Assembly (NCBI RefSeq): GCF_016651105.1
Contig: NZ_JAEKEL010000001.1
Location: 3,648,001 to 3,712,000, forward strand
Direction of reading: 5' to 3'
Source of the DNA: Pseudomonas sp. TH15
Lineage (GTDB): Bacteria > Pseudomonadota > Gammaproteobacteria > Pseudomonadales > Pseudomonadaceae
Length of the DNA: 64,000 nt
The position numbers and the translations under genes are program-made. Numbering within the stretch: the first letter of the stretch is position 1; every line of letters starts with the position of its first letter. A model generated the notes under the pieces. That model had not been told where the DNA came from. It made no database searches and saw only the letters and a list, made by a program, of their open reading frames with translations. Below are positions 1 through 9,028 of the stretch, piece by piece.

Positions 1-2
1 AG

Positions 3-365
3 GAGGGGCGCTGGATCGATGCGCGGCCTCGGGACAACACCTTAGTGGTGAACATCGGCGAATTGCTGGAGTTGGCCACCAACGGTTACTTGCGTGCCAC
101 GGTGCATCGGGTGGTGTCGCCGGCCAAGGGCAACGAGCGTTTGTCGATTGCGTTCTTCCTCGGCGCGCAACTCGATGCCGTCGTGCCGCTTTACCCGTTG
201 CCCACGGCGCTGCTGCGTGAAGCACGAGGTCCGGCCAGCGATCCGGACAATCCATTGTTTCGAGACGTCGGCTGGAACTACCTCAAGGGCCGGCTGCGTT
301 CACATCCCGATGTTGCCCAGCGTTTTTACGCCGATGCACTGATCCCCAAAGCACTGACTGCCTAA
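3..365 (+). CDS. 2-oxoglutarate/Fe(II) oxygenase, C-terminal part (isopenicillin N synthase-like)
   Basis: The reading frame is open from the left edge, so the 5' end lies outside the window. What remains matches the C-terminal half of the isopenicillin N synthase-like oxygenases: a stretch reading VVNIGELLELATNG followed by ATVHRVVSP, where the His and the downstream Arg of the family's iron and 2-oxoglutarate sites are expected. These enzymes hydroxylate or desaturate small molecules using Fe(II), O2 and usually 2-oxoglutarate. The stop lies only 20 bases before the binding-protein gene that opens the two-importer string, so it is probably co-transcribed and may act on an imported compound. 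The substrate cannot be read from the sequence. Confidence 0.75.
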   Translation, partial: EGRWIDARPRDNTLVVNIGELLELATNGYLRATVHRVVSPAKGNERLSIAFFLGAQLDAVVPLYPLPTALLREARGPASDPDNPLFRDVGWNYLKGRLRSHPDVAQRFYADALIPKALTA

Positions 366-385
366 CCTCATCAAGGACTAAGAAC

Positions 386-1210
386 ATGTTCAAGAAAACA
401 GGATTGACCCTGGCTGTGCTGGGCGCTCTGGTGACGTCTTTCAGTGCCCTGGCCCTTGAGCCGCTGCGAGTGGCAGCGGACCCTGTGCCCCACGCGCAGA
501 TTCTGGCGTACGTGCAAAAAATCGACCCGCAACTGAACCTCAAGATCATCGAGATCCCCAACGGCGTGAACTCCAATGAGTTGCTGGTGCATGGCGACGT
601 CGATGCCAATTACTTCCAGCACTTGCCATACCTGAAGTCACAGGAGCAGGCCCTCGGCGAAAAACTCGCGGTGGCCGCGACGGTGCATATCGAGCCGCTG
701 GGTATTTACTCCCACAAACACAAAACTTTCGCGCAAGTCCCGCAAAACGGCACGGTGGCGGTTCCCAACAACGTCACCAACCTGAGTCGCGCGCTGTACC
801 TGTTGCAGGACAACGGCTTGATCAAACTCAAGGCCGGCTTCAACGACCCGGCCACCGATCAGGCCACACCGAAGGACATCGCCGAGAACCCGAAACAGCT
901 GAAGATCCTCGAAATCGAATCGCCGCAAATTCCCCGGGCCCTTGATGATGTGGACCTCGCGGTGATCAATGGCAACTACGCATTGGAAGCTGGTTTGGTC
1001 CCGGCCAAGGATGCGCTTGGGTTGGAAAAAGCCGAGCACAACCCCTACGCCAATATCCTGGTGACCACGCCAAAATTGCAGGACGACCCACGGATCAAGC
1101 AACTGGCCAAAGACCTGACGTCGCCTGAAGTGGCCAAGTTCATCACCGACAACTTCTCCGGTTCAGTGATTCCGGTGAGCCCTGTGACCGTAGCGGCCAC
1201 TAAGCCATGA
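386..1210 (+). CDS. MetQ/NlpA-family ABC transporter substrate-binding protein
   Basis: 274 residues with a typical signal peptide (basic MFKK start, hydrophobic core, ALA cleavage site near residue 23). The mature part carries NlpA/MetQ-family landmarks such as NELLVHGDVDANYFQHLPYL, the conserved ligand-proximal region of methionine-binding proteins. Unlike Escherichia coli MetQ there is no lipobox cysteine, so it is predicted to be a soluble periplasmic protein. It overlaps the next gene by four bases (ATGA), which implies translational coupling with the ATPase. The family takes methionine or related sulfur compounds. Here the context (oxygenase upstream, second importer downstream) suggests a less usual ligand, so no met symbol is given. 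Confidence 0.85.
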   Translation: MFKKTGLTLAVLGALVTSFSALALEPLRVAADPVPHAQILAYVQKIDPQLNLKIIEIPNGVNSNELLVHGDVDANYFQHLPYLKSQEQALGEKLAVAATVHIEPLGIYSHKHKTFAQVPQNGTVAVPNNVTNLSRALYLLQDNGLIKLKAGFNDPATDQATPKDIAENPKQLKILEIESPQIPRALDDVDLAVINGNYALEAGLVPAKDALGLEKAEHNPYANILVTTPKLQDDPRIKQLAKDLTSPEVAKFITDNFSGSVIPVSPVTVAATKP

Positions 1211-2007
1211 TCGTCGTCGAGCAGTTGAGCAAAACCTATGCGCCAGGGCAGGCACCTGCCCTGGATCAGGTATCCCTGAGCATTCCCGATGGTGCGATCT
1301 ACGGGATTCTGGGGCGCAGCGGTGCGGGTAAATCGACGCTGCTGCGGTGCCTCAATCTGCTCGAGCGGCCCAGTGCCGGGCGCATTCTGCTGGACGGCGA
1401 GGACCTGACAGCCTTGTCCGACATCGAACTGCGCCGGCAACGCCAGCGCATCGGCATGATCTTTCAGGGCTTCAACCTGCTGCACTCGCGCAACGTCTTC
1501 GACAACATCGCCGTGCCGCTGGAAATCGCCCGCGTAAGCAAAACACAGCGTCATGCGCGGGTCAGAGAACTGCTGGATCTGGTGGGCTTGAGTGATAAGG
1601 CTCAGGCGTTTCCTTCACAACTGTCCGGTGGGCAAAAACAACGGGTAGGCATCGCCCGGGCGTTGGCGGCGCGACCGGCGTATCTGCTGTCGGACGAAGC
1701 CACCAGCGCCCTCGACCCGCAAACCACTGCCTCGATTCTTGAACTGCTGCGCGACATCAACCGCCAGTTGGGGCTGACTATCGTGCTGATCACCCATGAG
1801 CTGGAGGTGGTCAAGTCGATTTGTGATCACGCCGCTTCACTGGCTCACGGCCGATTGGTCGAGGCCGGGCCAGTGCCTCGGCTGTTGGCTGATGCGCAAT
1901 CCCCGCTCGGCAGCTCGCTGCGTCCTGCCTGCGGATTGCCCCTAGGCCATGACTCGCCGGGGCTGAGCTTCCTCAAGCAATACGGCGTCAGGGTGGAGCG
2001 CTCATGA
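1207..2007 (+). CDS. MetN-like ABC transporter ATP-binding protein
   Basis: 266 residues. The Walker A motif GRSGAGKS is at about residues 36-43, the signature LSGGQKQR at about 139-146, and Walker B follows directly (YLLSDEATSALD, where the family usually has C-D-E). The C-terminal extension beyond the core is short, so the ACT/NIL regulatory domain of full-length MetN (about 340 residues) appears to be absent or reduced. The protein should energise import through the MetI-like permease encoded next. The gene starts and ends in ATGA overlaps with both neighbours, giving one translationally coupled binding protein-ATPase-permease unit. Confidence 0.88.
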   Translation: MIVVEQLSKTYAPGQAPALDQVSLSIPDGAIYGILGRSGAGKSTLLRCLNLLERPSAGRILLDGEDLTALSDIELRRQRQRIGMIFQGFNLLHSRNVFDNIAVPLEIARVSKTQRHARVRELLDLVGLSDKAQAFPSQLSGGQKQRVGIARALAARPAYLLSDEATSALDPQTTASILELLRDINRQLGLTIVLITHELEVVKSICDHAASLAHGRLVEAGPVPRLLADAQSPLGSSLRPACGLPLGHDSPGLSFLKQYGVRVERS

Positions 2008-2675
2008 ATCGCGTGATCGACTGGAACGAGATCTTCCAACTGGTGCTCACGGCCACCGGTGAAACCCTGTACATGGTCCTGCTGGCGGGGTTGTTTACCT
2101 TGCTGATCGGCTTGCCGCTGGGTGTGTTGCTGTTCATCAGTCGTAGCGATGGTCTGTTCCCAATGCCCCGGCTCAACAAAGGCCTGGGAGGGCTGGTCAA
2201 CCTTGGCCGCTCGCTGCCGTTTGTGGTGATGCTGATTGCCTTGATCCCGCTGACGCGATTGGTGGTCGGTACGACCCTGGGCAGCACCGCAGCGGTGGTG
2301 CCGATCACCATCGGCGCCTTTCCGTTCTTCGCCCGAATTGTCGAGAACGCCCTGGACGAAGTCGACAAGGGCCGCATCGAAGCGATCCTCGCCATGGGCG
2401 GTGATGTCTGGCATGTGATTTTCAAAGTGCTGTTGCCCGAAGCGCTGCCCGCGTTGTTGGCAGGCATCACCTTGACCCTGGTGATGCTGATTGGTTTTTC
2501 CTCCATGGCCGGGGTCATCGGTGGCGGTGGTCTGGGAGACTTGGCGATTCGCTACGGCTACCAGCGCTTCAACAATCAGGTGATGGTCGCCACTGTGGTG
2601 GTGCTGGTGATTCTGGTACAGAGCGTGCAAAGCCTCGGTGATCGGCTGGTGCGCTCCTTGGCACACCGACGATGA
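2004..2675 (+). CDS. MetI-like ABC transporter permease
   Basis: 223 residues with about five to six hydrophobic segments and the MetI-family architecture: an N-terminal segment (LVLTATGETLYMVLLAGLF), the NLGRSLPFVVMLIALIPLTR region and the EAA-type cytoplasmic loop (EALPALLAGITLTL) that contacts the ATPase. It forms the inner-membrane channel of the MetQNI-like importer. The start overlaps the preceding stop by four bases, and the stop overlaps the start of the sugar-type ATPase by four bases, so the two complete importers are physically and probably translationally joined. Confidence 0.88.
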   Translation: MNRVIDWNEIFQLVLTATGETLYMVLLAGLFTLLIGLPLGVLLFISRSDGLFPMPRLNKGLGGLVNLGRSLPFVVMLIALIPLTRLVVGTTLGSTAAVVPITIGAFPFFARIVENALDEVDKGRIEAILAMGGDVWHVIFKVLLPEALPALLAGITLTLVMLIGFSSMAGVIGGGGLGDLAIRYGYQRFNNQVMVATVVVLVILVQSVQSLGDRLVRSLAHRR

Positions 2676-4228
2676 GTGCGCCTGTTTCCGTGGCACCCGA
2701 GCCGCTGATTCGTGTGCGTGAGCTGAGCAAAACCTTTGGCGCCAGCCGTGCGCTGGATCGGGTCAGCCTGGAGATTTACCCCGCCGAAGTGGTGGCGCTG
2801 CTGGGGGCCAACGGTGCGGGAAAATCGACCTTGGTAAAGATCCTCGCCGGCAGTCAATCCTCCGATGCCGGTGAGCTTTGGGTCGACGGCCAGCCACGGC
2901 ATTTCACCTCGCCACTGTCGGCGCGCCGGGTCGGGATCGTCGCGGTGCACCAGCAAGTCAACGACGGCATCGCACCCGGATTGAGCGTGGCGGAAAACCT
3001 CTTGCTCGATGAACTCTGCCAGCCCGGCGCGGACTTTTGGCTGAATCGCAAGCGCCTGTTCGAGCGGGCCGCGAGCATCGCTGCCGGCCTCGGCCTGGAG
3101 CTGCCGCTGGAGCAACCGATCGAACGCCTCGGCCAGGCCGAACGGCAACTGGTGGTGCTGGCACGCGCGTTCGCCCTGCAGCCGCGTCTGCTGATTCTCG
3201 ACGAGCCCACGGCCGCCTTGTCGGACGTCGAAGCCCAGCGCCTGTTCGGCTTGATCGACACGCTGCGCAGTCGTGGGGTGGCGATTTTGTACATTTCCCA
3301 TCGTTTGTCCGACCTGAAGCGGGTGGCGGATCGCGCCATTGTCCTGCGCGATGGCCAACTGGTCGGCGAGTTCGGCGCCCGCCAGTTGCCCGAAGCGGTC
3401 GAGGCCATGCTCGGTCAGGCGCTGGCCGAACATGTCTACGTCCCGCGTGTGGCCGGGCGCGAAGTGCTCAAGCTCAGCGCAATGAAAGTCCTGCCCGGGT
3501 CAAACACCTTCGATCTGACCCTGCACGAAGGCGAAGTGGTGGTGCTCACCGGATTACTGGGCGCCGGCAAAACCGAGATCGCCGAAGTGCTGTTCGGCCT
3601 GCGCGAACCGGCGGCTGGCACCCTGCAACTGGATGGCATCGACTGGCAACCCGAGTCGCCACGCCAGGCGATCCACAGCGGAGTGTTCTTTGCCGCCGAA
3701 GATCGCGCCAGCCAATCATTGATCGCAGATTTTTCCCTGCGTCGCACCCTGACCTTGCCGTTCCTCGAACGCTTCACCCGTGGCGGTTTCATCCGCAACC
3801 GGGCCGAGGCGGCAGCGGTCGAGGCACAGGTCGCGGCATTGGGGATCAAGACTGCCGGAATCGACGTGCCGATGAGTGCGTTGTCCGGCGGCAACCAGCA
3901 GAAGGTCGTACTGGGCCGCTGGTTGCTGGGGGACGGGCGGGTGTTGATTCTCGATGAACCGTTTCAGGGCGTGGACGTACGCGCCCGCCGCGAAATCGGC
4001 CAACTGCTGCGCGACAGTGCTGGCGGCCGCGCAACGCTGGTGATCTGTGCCGATGTCGACGAAGCCCTGGAAATTGCCGACCGGATTCTGCTGGTGCGCA
4101 ATCACGCGGTGGTCGCCGAATACTCCCGCGCCGGGCTGAGCCGCGCCACGCTGGTGGCGGCGCTTGCTGGCGTCGAAGTCACTGTTCCAACTATTCATGC
4201 CACGCCAAGGAGTAGAGCGAGTGCCTGA
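2672..4228 (+). CDS. RbsA-like sugar ABC transporter ATP-binding protein (tandem ATPase)
   Basis: 518 residues made of two fused ABC domains, as in RbsA/MglA/XylG. Domain 1 has Walker A GANGAGKS and a degenerate signature (GQAERQLV), normal for this family. Domain 2 has GLLGAGKTE and a canonical signature LSGGNQQKV followed by Walker B LILDEPFQGVD. It should power uptake through the RbsC-like permease downstream. The ligand could be a sugar, purine nucleoside or related compound, because carbohydrate-type (CUT2) systems also carry non-sugars. The 3' end overlaps the permease start by eight bases. Confidence 0.87.
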   Translation: MSAPVSVAPEPLIRVRELSKTFGASRALDRVSLEIYPAEVVALLGANGAGKSTLVKILAGSQSSDAGELWVDGQPRHFTSPLSARRVGIVAVHQQVNDGIAPGLSVAENLLLDELCQPGADFWLNRKRLFERAASIAAGLGLELPLEQPIERLGQAERQLVVLARAFALQPRLLILDEPTAALSDVEAQRLFGLIDTLRSRGVAILYISHRLSDLKRVADRAIVLRDGQLVGEFGARQLPEAVEAMLGQALAEHVYVPRVAGREVLKLSAMKVLPGSNTFDLTLHEGEVVVLTGLLGAGKTEIAEVLFGLREPAAGTLQLDGIDWQPESPRQAIHSGVFFAAEDRASQSLIADFSLRRTLTLPFLERFTRGGFIRNRAEAAAVEAQVAALGIKTAGIDVPMSALSGGNQQKVVLGRWLLGDGRVLILDEPFQGVDVRARREIGQLLRDSAGGRATLVICADVDEALEIADRILLVRNHAVVAEYSRAGLSRATLVAALAGVEVTVPTIHATPRSRASA

Positions 4229-5246
4229 TTCAAGTTTGCTGTTATCAACCGCCCCGGCGCCCGCCGAGCATCTGCTGCAAGCGCTTATCCGCTATGGGTT
4301 GCTTTGGGTGCTGGCGCTGATCCTGGTGTTTTTCAGCTTCGCGGAGCCGGCATTTCTGCGGGTCGGTAACCTGTTCAGCATCTTGCAGTCGGTATCGATT
4401 GTCGCGTTGTTGGCCTTGGGCGTGACCCTGACCATGGCCGTCGGCGGCCTCGATTTGTCGATTGGCGCGGTGGCGGCGATGAGTTTGATGATCGCCAGTT
4501 ACGTCATGGTGGTGCTCGGTTGGGGCGCTGTGCCGGCGGTGCTGATCAGCCTGGCGGGCGGGGCGGCGGTGGGGCTGCTCAACGGCTGGCTGATTGTGAA
4601 AATGCGGGTGCCGGACATCCTCGCTACCCTCGGCAGCATGTTTCTGGTGATCGGTGTGCAACTGATCCCAACCGGCGGGCGCTCGATTGCGGTGGGCATG
4701 ACCCTGCCCAATGGCGATGAGGCCGAAGGCACGTTCAGTGCGCTGTTTCTGGCCCTCGGCCGCGGTCGGTTGTGGGACACCGTGCCGATCCCGGTGCTGA
4801 TCACCGCTGTGGTCGCGTTGATGGTCTGGCTGTTCCTGGAGCGCACGCGCATTGGTCGTTTGTTCTACGCCATCGGTGGCAACGAGCAGGCGGCACGCCT
4901 GGCCGGTGCGCCGGTGCAGCGTTTCAAACTGCTGGCGTACGTGCTTTCAGCCTTGCTCGCGTCATTGGGCGGGTTGCTGCTGGCGGCACGTTTGGGCCGT
5001 GGCGATGTTAGCTCGGGTAATGGCCTGGTGCTCGATGCCCTAGGGGCCGCGTTGATCGGTTTTGCCGTGCTCGGGGCGAAGAAACCCAATGCGTTCGGCA
5101 CGTTGATTGGTGCGTTGTTGGTGGCCACGCTGCTGAACGGCCTGACCATGCTCAACGCGCCTTATTACGCTCAGGATTTCGTCAAGGGACTGGTGCTGGT
5201 GCTGGCGCTGATGTTCACCTTCGGCCTCGCGCATCGGGCGCGTTGA
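4221..5246 (+). CDS. RbsC-like ABC transporter permease
   Basis: 341 residues from the GTG at 4221. That start is chosen because AAGGAG at 4207-4212 lies at a good distance and the gene then overlaps the ATPase stop by eight bases. About eight to ten hydrophobic segments are visible, with the CUT2 permease hallmarks: GGLDLSIGAV in an early segment, the GxxNG turn (GLLNGWLIVKMRVPDILATL) and the late segment rich in GALLVATLLNGL. It is the membrane channel for the RbsA-like ATPase and the binding protein that follows. Confidence 0.87.
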   Translation: MPDSSLLLSTAPAPAEHLLQALIRYGLLWVLALILVFFSFAEPAFLRVGNLFSILQSVSIVALLALGVTLTMAVGGLDLSIGAVAAMSLMIASYVMVVLGWGAVPAVLISLAGGAAVGLLNGWLIVKMRVPDILATLGSMFLVIGVQLIPTGGRSIAVGMTLPNGDEAEGTFSALFLALGRGRLWDTVPIPVLITAVVALMVWLFLERTRIGRLFYAIGGNEQAARLAGAPVQRFKLLAYVLSALLASLGGLLLAARLGRGDVSSGNGLVLDALGAALIGFAVLGAKKPNAFGTLIGALLVATLLNGLTMLNAPYYAQDFVKGLVLVLALMFTFGLAHRAR

Positions 5247-5276
5247 GCTGCTTTTAATGTCTCGCAAGGAAGATGT

Positions 5277-6332
5277 ATGCACGGATCATTCAAGGGTTTT
5301 GTTCGTCACTGCCTCGCTGGCGCCGTGCTCACGGCACTGGCGCTGAATGCCCAGGCCAAGGCGCTGCCGGGGGCGCCGGCACCATTCGACAAGGGCAATG
5401 TGCAAATCGCGTTGGTGGGCTATCTGTTTTCCGGGGATTTCACCGAAGCCTATTTGCGTGGCGTCGAGAAACAGACCGAAGCCCTCGGTGCAACGTTGCG
5501 GGTGTTCGATGCCCGGCAGCAGGCGGCGAGTCAGCGGGAGATGATCGATCAGGCCATCGACCTCGGCGTCGACGGCATCATCGTTCAGCTCGGTCTGGCG
5601 GAAACCCTCAAAGGCCCGATTGACCGGGCCATCGCCAAGGGCATCAAGGTCGTCGCATTCGACGTCGATCTGAACACCCCGCAGGTCACTCAGGTCGAGC
5701 AGGATCACCATGCGTTGGCTCGTCTGGCGCTTGATCAGGCGCTCAAGGACAACGGCACGCGCTTCGATGCCGGTTACGTCTACATCAGTGGTTTCACCCC
5801 GATGGAGCGGCGCGATGAGATCTGGAGTCAGGTCAAAGCGGCGAACCCGGGGATCATCGAGAAGGCGCGTTTCGGCACGTTGAATCCGCCGATTGCCAAC
5901 TCGGTCGCCGATCAGGCCAGCGCCGTGTTGCGCGCCAATCCAGGCATCAGCGTGATCTTCGCGCCGTTCGACGAATTCGCCAAAGGCGCAAAAATCGCCG
6001 TGGACGAAGCTGGTCTTGGCAAGAAAGTGAAAATCTACAGCGCCGATATTTCCACTGCTGATATCCAGATCATGAAAGAGCCGGACAGTGCCTGGGCGGC
6101 TACCGCTGCAGTCAACCCGCAAGTGGCCGGGGCGATCAGCGTGCGGAGCCTGGCGATGCTGATTGCCGGGGAGAATCCGGGGCATAAAGTGTTGGTGCCG
6201 CCGACGCTGATTACCCGTCAGCAACTGGTGGATCTGGACGTGAAAAACGTTCGTGATTTGGCGCAGAAACTGCCGGCGTTTGGCGACACGGCCAATGTGG
6301 CGCGGACATCGTGGATTCCAGTCGCCAACTGA
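5277..6332 (+). CDS. Periplasmic sugar-type (CUT2) substrate-binding protein
   Basis: 351 residues with a signal peptide ending near ALNAQAKA, then a periplasmic-binding-protein type 1 fold. Recognisable parts are the first beta strand QIALVGYLFSGDFTEAYLRG, the hinge-proximal VDGIIVQLG and IKVVAFDVD strands, and PGISVIFAPFDEFAKGAKIA in the second lobe. GGAAG-type Shine-Dalgarno sequence (AAGGAAG) precedes the ATG by five to six bases. It is the last gene of the string and supplies ligand specificity for the RbsA/RbsC-like pair. Gene order ATPase-permease-binding protein is typical of CUT2 operons. The ligand is not identifiable here. Confidence 0.85.
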   Translation: MHGSFKGFVRHCLAGAVLTALALNAQAKALPGAPAPFDKGNVQIALVGYLFSGDFTEAYLRGVEKQTEALGATLRVFDARQQAASQREMIDQAIDLGVDGIIVQLGLAETLKGPIDRAIAKGIKVVAFDVDLNTPQVTQVEQDHHALARLALDQALKDNGTRFDAGYVYISGFTPMERRDEIWSQVKAANPGIIEKARFGTLNPPIANSVADQASAVLRANPGISVIFAPFDEFAKGAKIAVDEAGLGKKVKIYSADISTADIQIMKEPDSAWAATAAVNPQVAGAISVRSLAMLIAGENPGHKVLVPPTLITRQQLVDLDVKNVRDLAQKLPAFGDTANVARTSWIPVAN

Positions 6333-6368
6333 TCATCGGCCCCTGTGAAAGAGCGGCGTTGATGGCGC

Positions 6369-7220
6369 TTATTGCGCGCCGAACATCGCCGTCCAGTAGA
6401 TCCCCGCATCGCTTTTCGGGTCGGTGGCATAGGCTGCGCCGAGTTCCTTGTACTGCGGGTTCATCAGATTGGCGCAGTGCCCTGGGCTGCCGAGCCAGCC
6501 ATCGACGACTTTGCGGATGGTGTCTTGCCCGGCGGCGATGTTTTCGCCGATTTGCTGGTAACTGTAGCCGGCGAGTTCAGCGCGGTCGCCCGGCGTGCCG
6601 CCCGTGCGGTCCTTGTGGTCGAAGTAATTGTTGTTGGCCATGTCCCGACTGTGAGCTTCGGCGGCAGTGCCCAGCGTGGCATTCCAGGCCAGTGGCGCGG
6701 TGGCGGCAAACGGTTGGCCGCCGCACTGCCGCGGCTGGGCGCGGGCGGCGTTGAGCAGTTCTAGGAGTTTTTGGCCTTCGGCCGAGGCGTCGCCCAGACG
6801 CCCGCTCAACAGCGGACGAGCGAGCACGATGCGCCATTCGCTGCCAGCGCGGCTGACCCCGACATCAATGAATTGCGGGTTCAGCACCACTTGGCAGAAG
6901 CTCTCCTGCACAGCCTTCATGGCCGACTGCGCATCACGCGGGCCGGACAGGGTGATCGCCTGCACGTTGACCATCGGATAGCTGGCGCGCGCCATCGCTT
7001 GTTGCAGGTCGACGGCGCCACTGGCGGGCAGGATCAACCGTGGATCGGCGGACAGCGGCGGCAATTCGCTGGAGGCCTGCGTGCCGCAACGCTGCGGTTG
7101 GCTGCGGTAGCTGTTGATCGACTCGACCAGTTGCGATTCATCGGTGGCCATGGCCGAGGCGGCGCAAGCCAGGCCTGCGGACAGCGCGGCAACGCGCAAA
7201 ATGGATGGCATGAAGCGCAT
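6369..7220 (-). CDS. Secreted CAP-domain (SCP/PR1) protein
   Basis: 283 residues from the ATG at 7218-7220, chosen because AAGGGAG sits just upstream and the encoded MRFMPSILRV start gives a clean signal peptide ending in SAMA. Longer in-frame extensions run into the promoter of the divergent gene. The C-terminal half is a CAP domain (allergen V5/SCP) with HSRDMANNNYFDH, GENIAAGQ and the closing GHCANLMNPQYKELGAAY. The N-terminal half resembles a second, more divergent module. Bacterial CAP proteins are periplasmic or secreted; their activity is mostly unknown. It lies divergent to a cell-wall hydrolase gene, with 199 bases between the starts. Confidence 0.8.
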   Translation of the reverse strand: MRFMPSILRVAALSAGLACAASAMATDESQLVESINSYRSQPQRCGTQASSELPPLSADPRLILPASGAVDLQQAMARASYPMVNVQAITLSGPRDAQSAMKAVQESFCQVVLNPQFIDVGVSRAGSEWRIVLARPLLSGRLGDASAEGQKLLELLNAARAQPRQCGGQPFAATAPLAWNATLGTAAEAHSRDMANNNYFDHKDRTGGTPGDRAELAGYSYQQIGENIAAGQDTIRKVVDGWLGSPGHCANLMNPQYKELGAAYATDPKSDAGIYWTAMFGAQ

Positions 7221-7419
7221 GGAAATCTCCCTTGGGCTGAATGCGCCCATGATGCGCGAAACGCCCCCGGTGGGTGCAATGTCTTTTTCTTCATTCGGCG
7301 CTTTTTTCTGCGGAACGATGCGCCGGAATTTGCCGTCTACACTCTGCGAAGAGCCCGCAAACCGGGCGTCTCCCCCACGTAACACGTTGCCCGATTCGGG
7401 CCCTGCCGGAAGAACTGAC

Positions 7420-8040
7420 ATGGGTTTTAAATGGTTGGCTGGTTGTCTCGTATTAACCCTCTTGGCGGGTGCTGCACTGGCCACCGACCAAGCCCCGATC
7501 AAGGCCAAGGCCGAAGAGAAAGCCCAGGTGCTGGAAGAAAAAGCCGCCGACAAAGTCAGCGCGGCTCCGGCGCCAAAATCCGAAGCGATCACGCCGACCG
7601 AAGCGCAAGCGGTGGACCCGGCCGGCGCCGCGCCGCTGGATGATCCGCTCACGTGCCTGGCACGCAGTATCTATTGGGAAGCCAAGGGCAAGGACACTCC
7701 GGAAATGGAAGCGGTGGCCAATGTGGTGATGAACCGCCTCGGCCACGACGGGTTTCCCGGCACGGTCTGCGAGGTGGTCAAGCAGGGTTCGGAAACCAAA
7801 AGCTGCCAGTTCTCGTGGTGGTGCGATGGCAAGCCGGATCAGGTCAAGGAAGACGCCGAATATGCCTTGGCCAAGGAAATCGCCGGCAAGGCGCTGAATC
7901 GTCAGTTACCGGATCACACCCACGGCGCGCTGTATTTCCATGACCGCAACGTGCATCCGAGCTGGGCCAGGGAATACACCAAAACCGCTGAGACGAAAAA
8001 ATTCCTCTTCTATAAACCTGCGGGTGGCGATGCGCGTTAG
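7420..8040 (+). CDS. SleB-like cell wall hydrolase (Hydrolase_2 family)
   Basis: 206 residues from the ATG at 7420, with a signal peptide (MGFKWLAGCLVLTLLAG, cleavage after ALA), an Ala/Lys/Glu-rich linker, and a C-terminal hydrolase domain. The family signature is clear: CLARSIYWEAKGKD, then AVANVVMNRL and FSWWCDGKPD, and a late GALYFH. The Glu in WEAK matches the catalytic glutamate of SleB-type lytic transglycosylases. In non-sporulating bacteria these proteins probably trim peptidoglycan. The stop codon overlaps the stop of the convergent LysR gene by three to four bases. Confidence 0.83.
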   Translation: MGFKWLAGCLVLTLLAGAALATDQAPIKAKAEEKAQVLEEKAADKVSAAPAPKSEAITPTEAQAVDPAGAAPLDDPLTCLARSIYWEAKGKDTPEMEAVANVVMNRLGHDGFPGTVCEVVKQGSETKSCQFSWWCDGKPDQVKEDAEYALAKEIAGKALNRQLPDHTHGALYFHDRNVHPSWAREYTKTAETKKFLFYKPAGGDAR

Positions 8041-8924
8041 GCGCAGACCTGACGCAGACAATCGCGCAACCAGCGGTGCGCCGGGTCGGCATCCATGCGC
8101 GGGTGCCAGAGCATGGAGACGCTGATCGGCGGCATCTCGAATGGCAGCGCGAAACTGTGCAGCCCGGTGCGCAATTTACGCGTGTGGCGCTCCGGGACGG
8201 TGGCGATCAGGTCTGATTCGCGGACCAGCGTCAGCGCCGCCGAAAATCCGCCAAATGAGGTGACGATGTCCCGCGTCAGCCCCGACGCGAGCAACGCTTC
8301 GTCGACCGGACCGCTGCTGCGACCACGCCGAGAGATCAGGATGTGCTGGCCTGAAGCAAAGCGTTTGGCGCTGACCTTGCCCGAACTCAATGGATGCCCC
8401 TCGCGCACGACACCGATCCACTGATCCTGAAACAGCATTCGGCTGTGCAGCGTCGGATCGGTGCTGTCGTCGACCACGCCGGTCTCCAGATCCACTCGGC
8501 CTTCGCGCAACGGTGTGCTGTCCTTGTCGGCTTTCTGCACGAAACGCAGGCGCACGCCGGGCGCCTCCTCAGCGATGCGGGCGAGCAGGGCGGCGGCAAA
8601 GGTTTCGACAAAACCGTCGGTGTTGCGCAAGGTGAACGTGCGGCGCAACTGGCCGGGATCGAGTATCTCGGCAGGTCGCAAAACCGCTTCGGCTTCCTGC
8701 ACCAGTTGACTGAGGCGTTCACGCAGTGCCAACGCGCGGGGCGTCGGCACCAGGCAGCGACCCGCCCGCACCAGCAGTGGATCGCCAGTGGTCTCGCGCA
8801 AGCGGGCGAGGGCGCGGCTCATGGCCGAAGGGCTCAGCCGCAGGCATTTGGCGGCGCGGGCGACGCTGCCTTCGCGTAGCAACACGTCGAGGGTGATCAG
8901 CAGGTTCAGATCCGGTGCAGACAT
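8037..8924 (-). CDS. LysR-family transcriptional regulator
   Basis: 295 residues. Winged helix-turn-helix at residues 1-60 (GSVARAAKCLRLSPSAMSRA is the recognition region), followed by a periplasmic-binding-like effector domain. It is divergent from the MFS efflux gene that begins 104 bases away. That arrangement is typical for a LysR protein controlling its neighbour, and the shared intergenic region should hold its operator. The effector is unknown. Confidence 0.85.
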   Translation of the reverse strand: MSAPDLNLLITLDVLLREGSVARAAKCLRLSPSAMSRALARLRETTGDPLLVRAGRCLVPTPRALALRERLSQLVQEAEAVLRPAEILDPGQLRRTFTLRNTDGFVETFAAALLARIAEEAPGVRLRFVQKADKDSTPLREGRVDLETGVVDDSTDPTLHSRMLFQDQWIGVVREGHPLSSGKVSAKRFASGQHILISRRGRSSGPVDEALLASGLTRDIVTSFGGFSAALTLVRESDLIATVPERHTRKLRTGLHSFALPFEMPPISVSMLWHPRMDADPAHRWLRDCLRQVCA

Positions 8925-9028
8925 GACATGGCGTTCCGTGCAGGTGTCGAGTGCAAAGCATGCGTCTTGCGCCTTGTATTGTCGAGGCTCAGGCTAGCGT
9001 GCCTGACCTTTGTACTGTGAGCGGCCCC

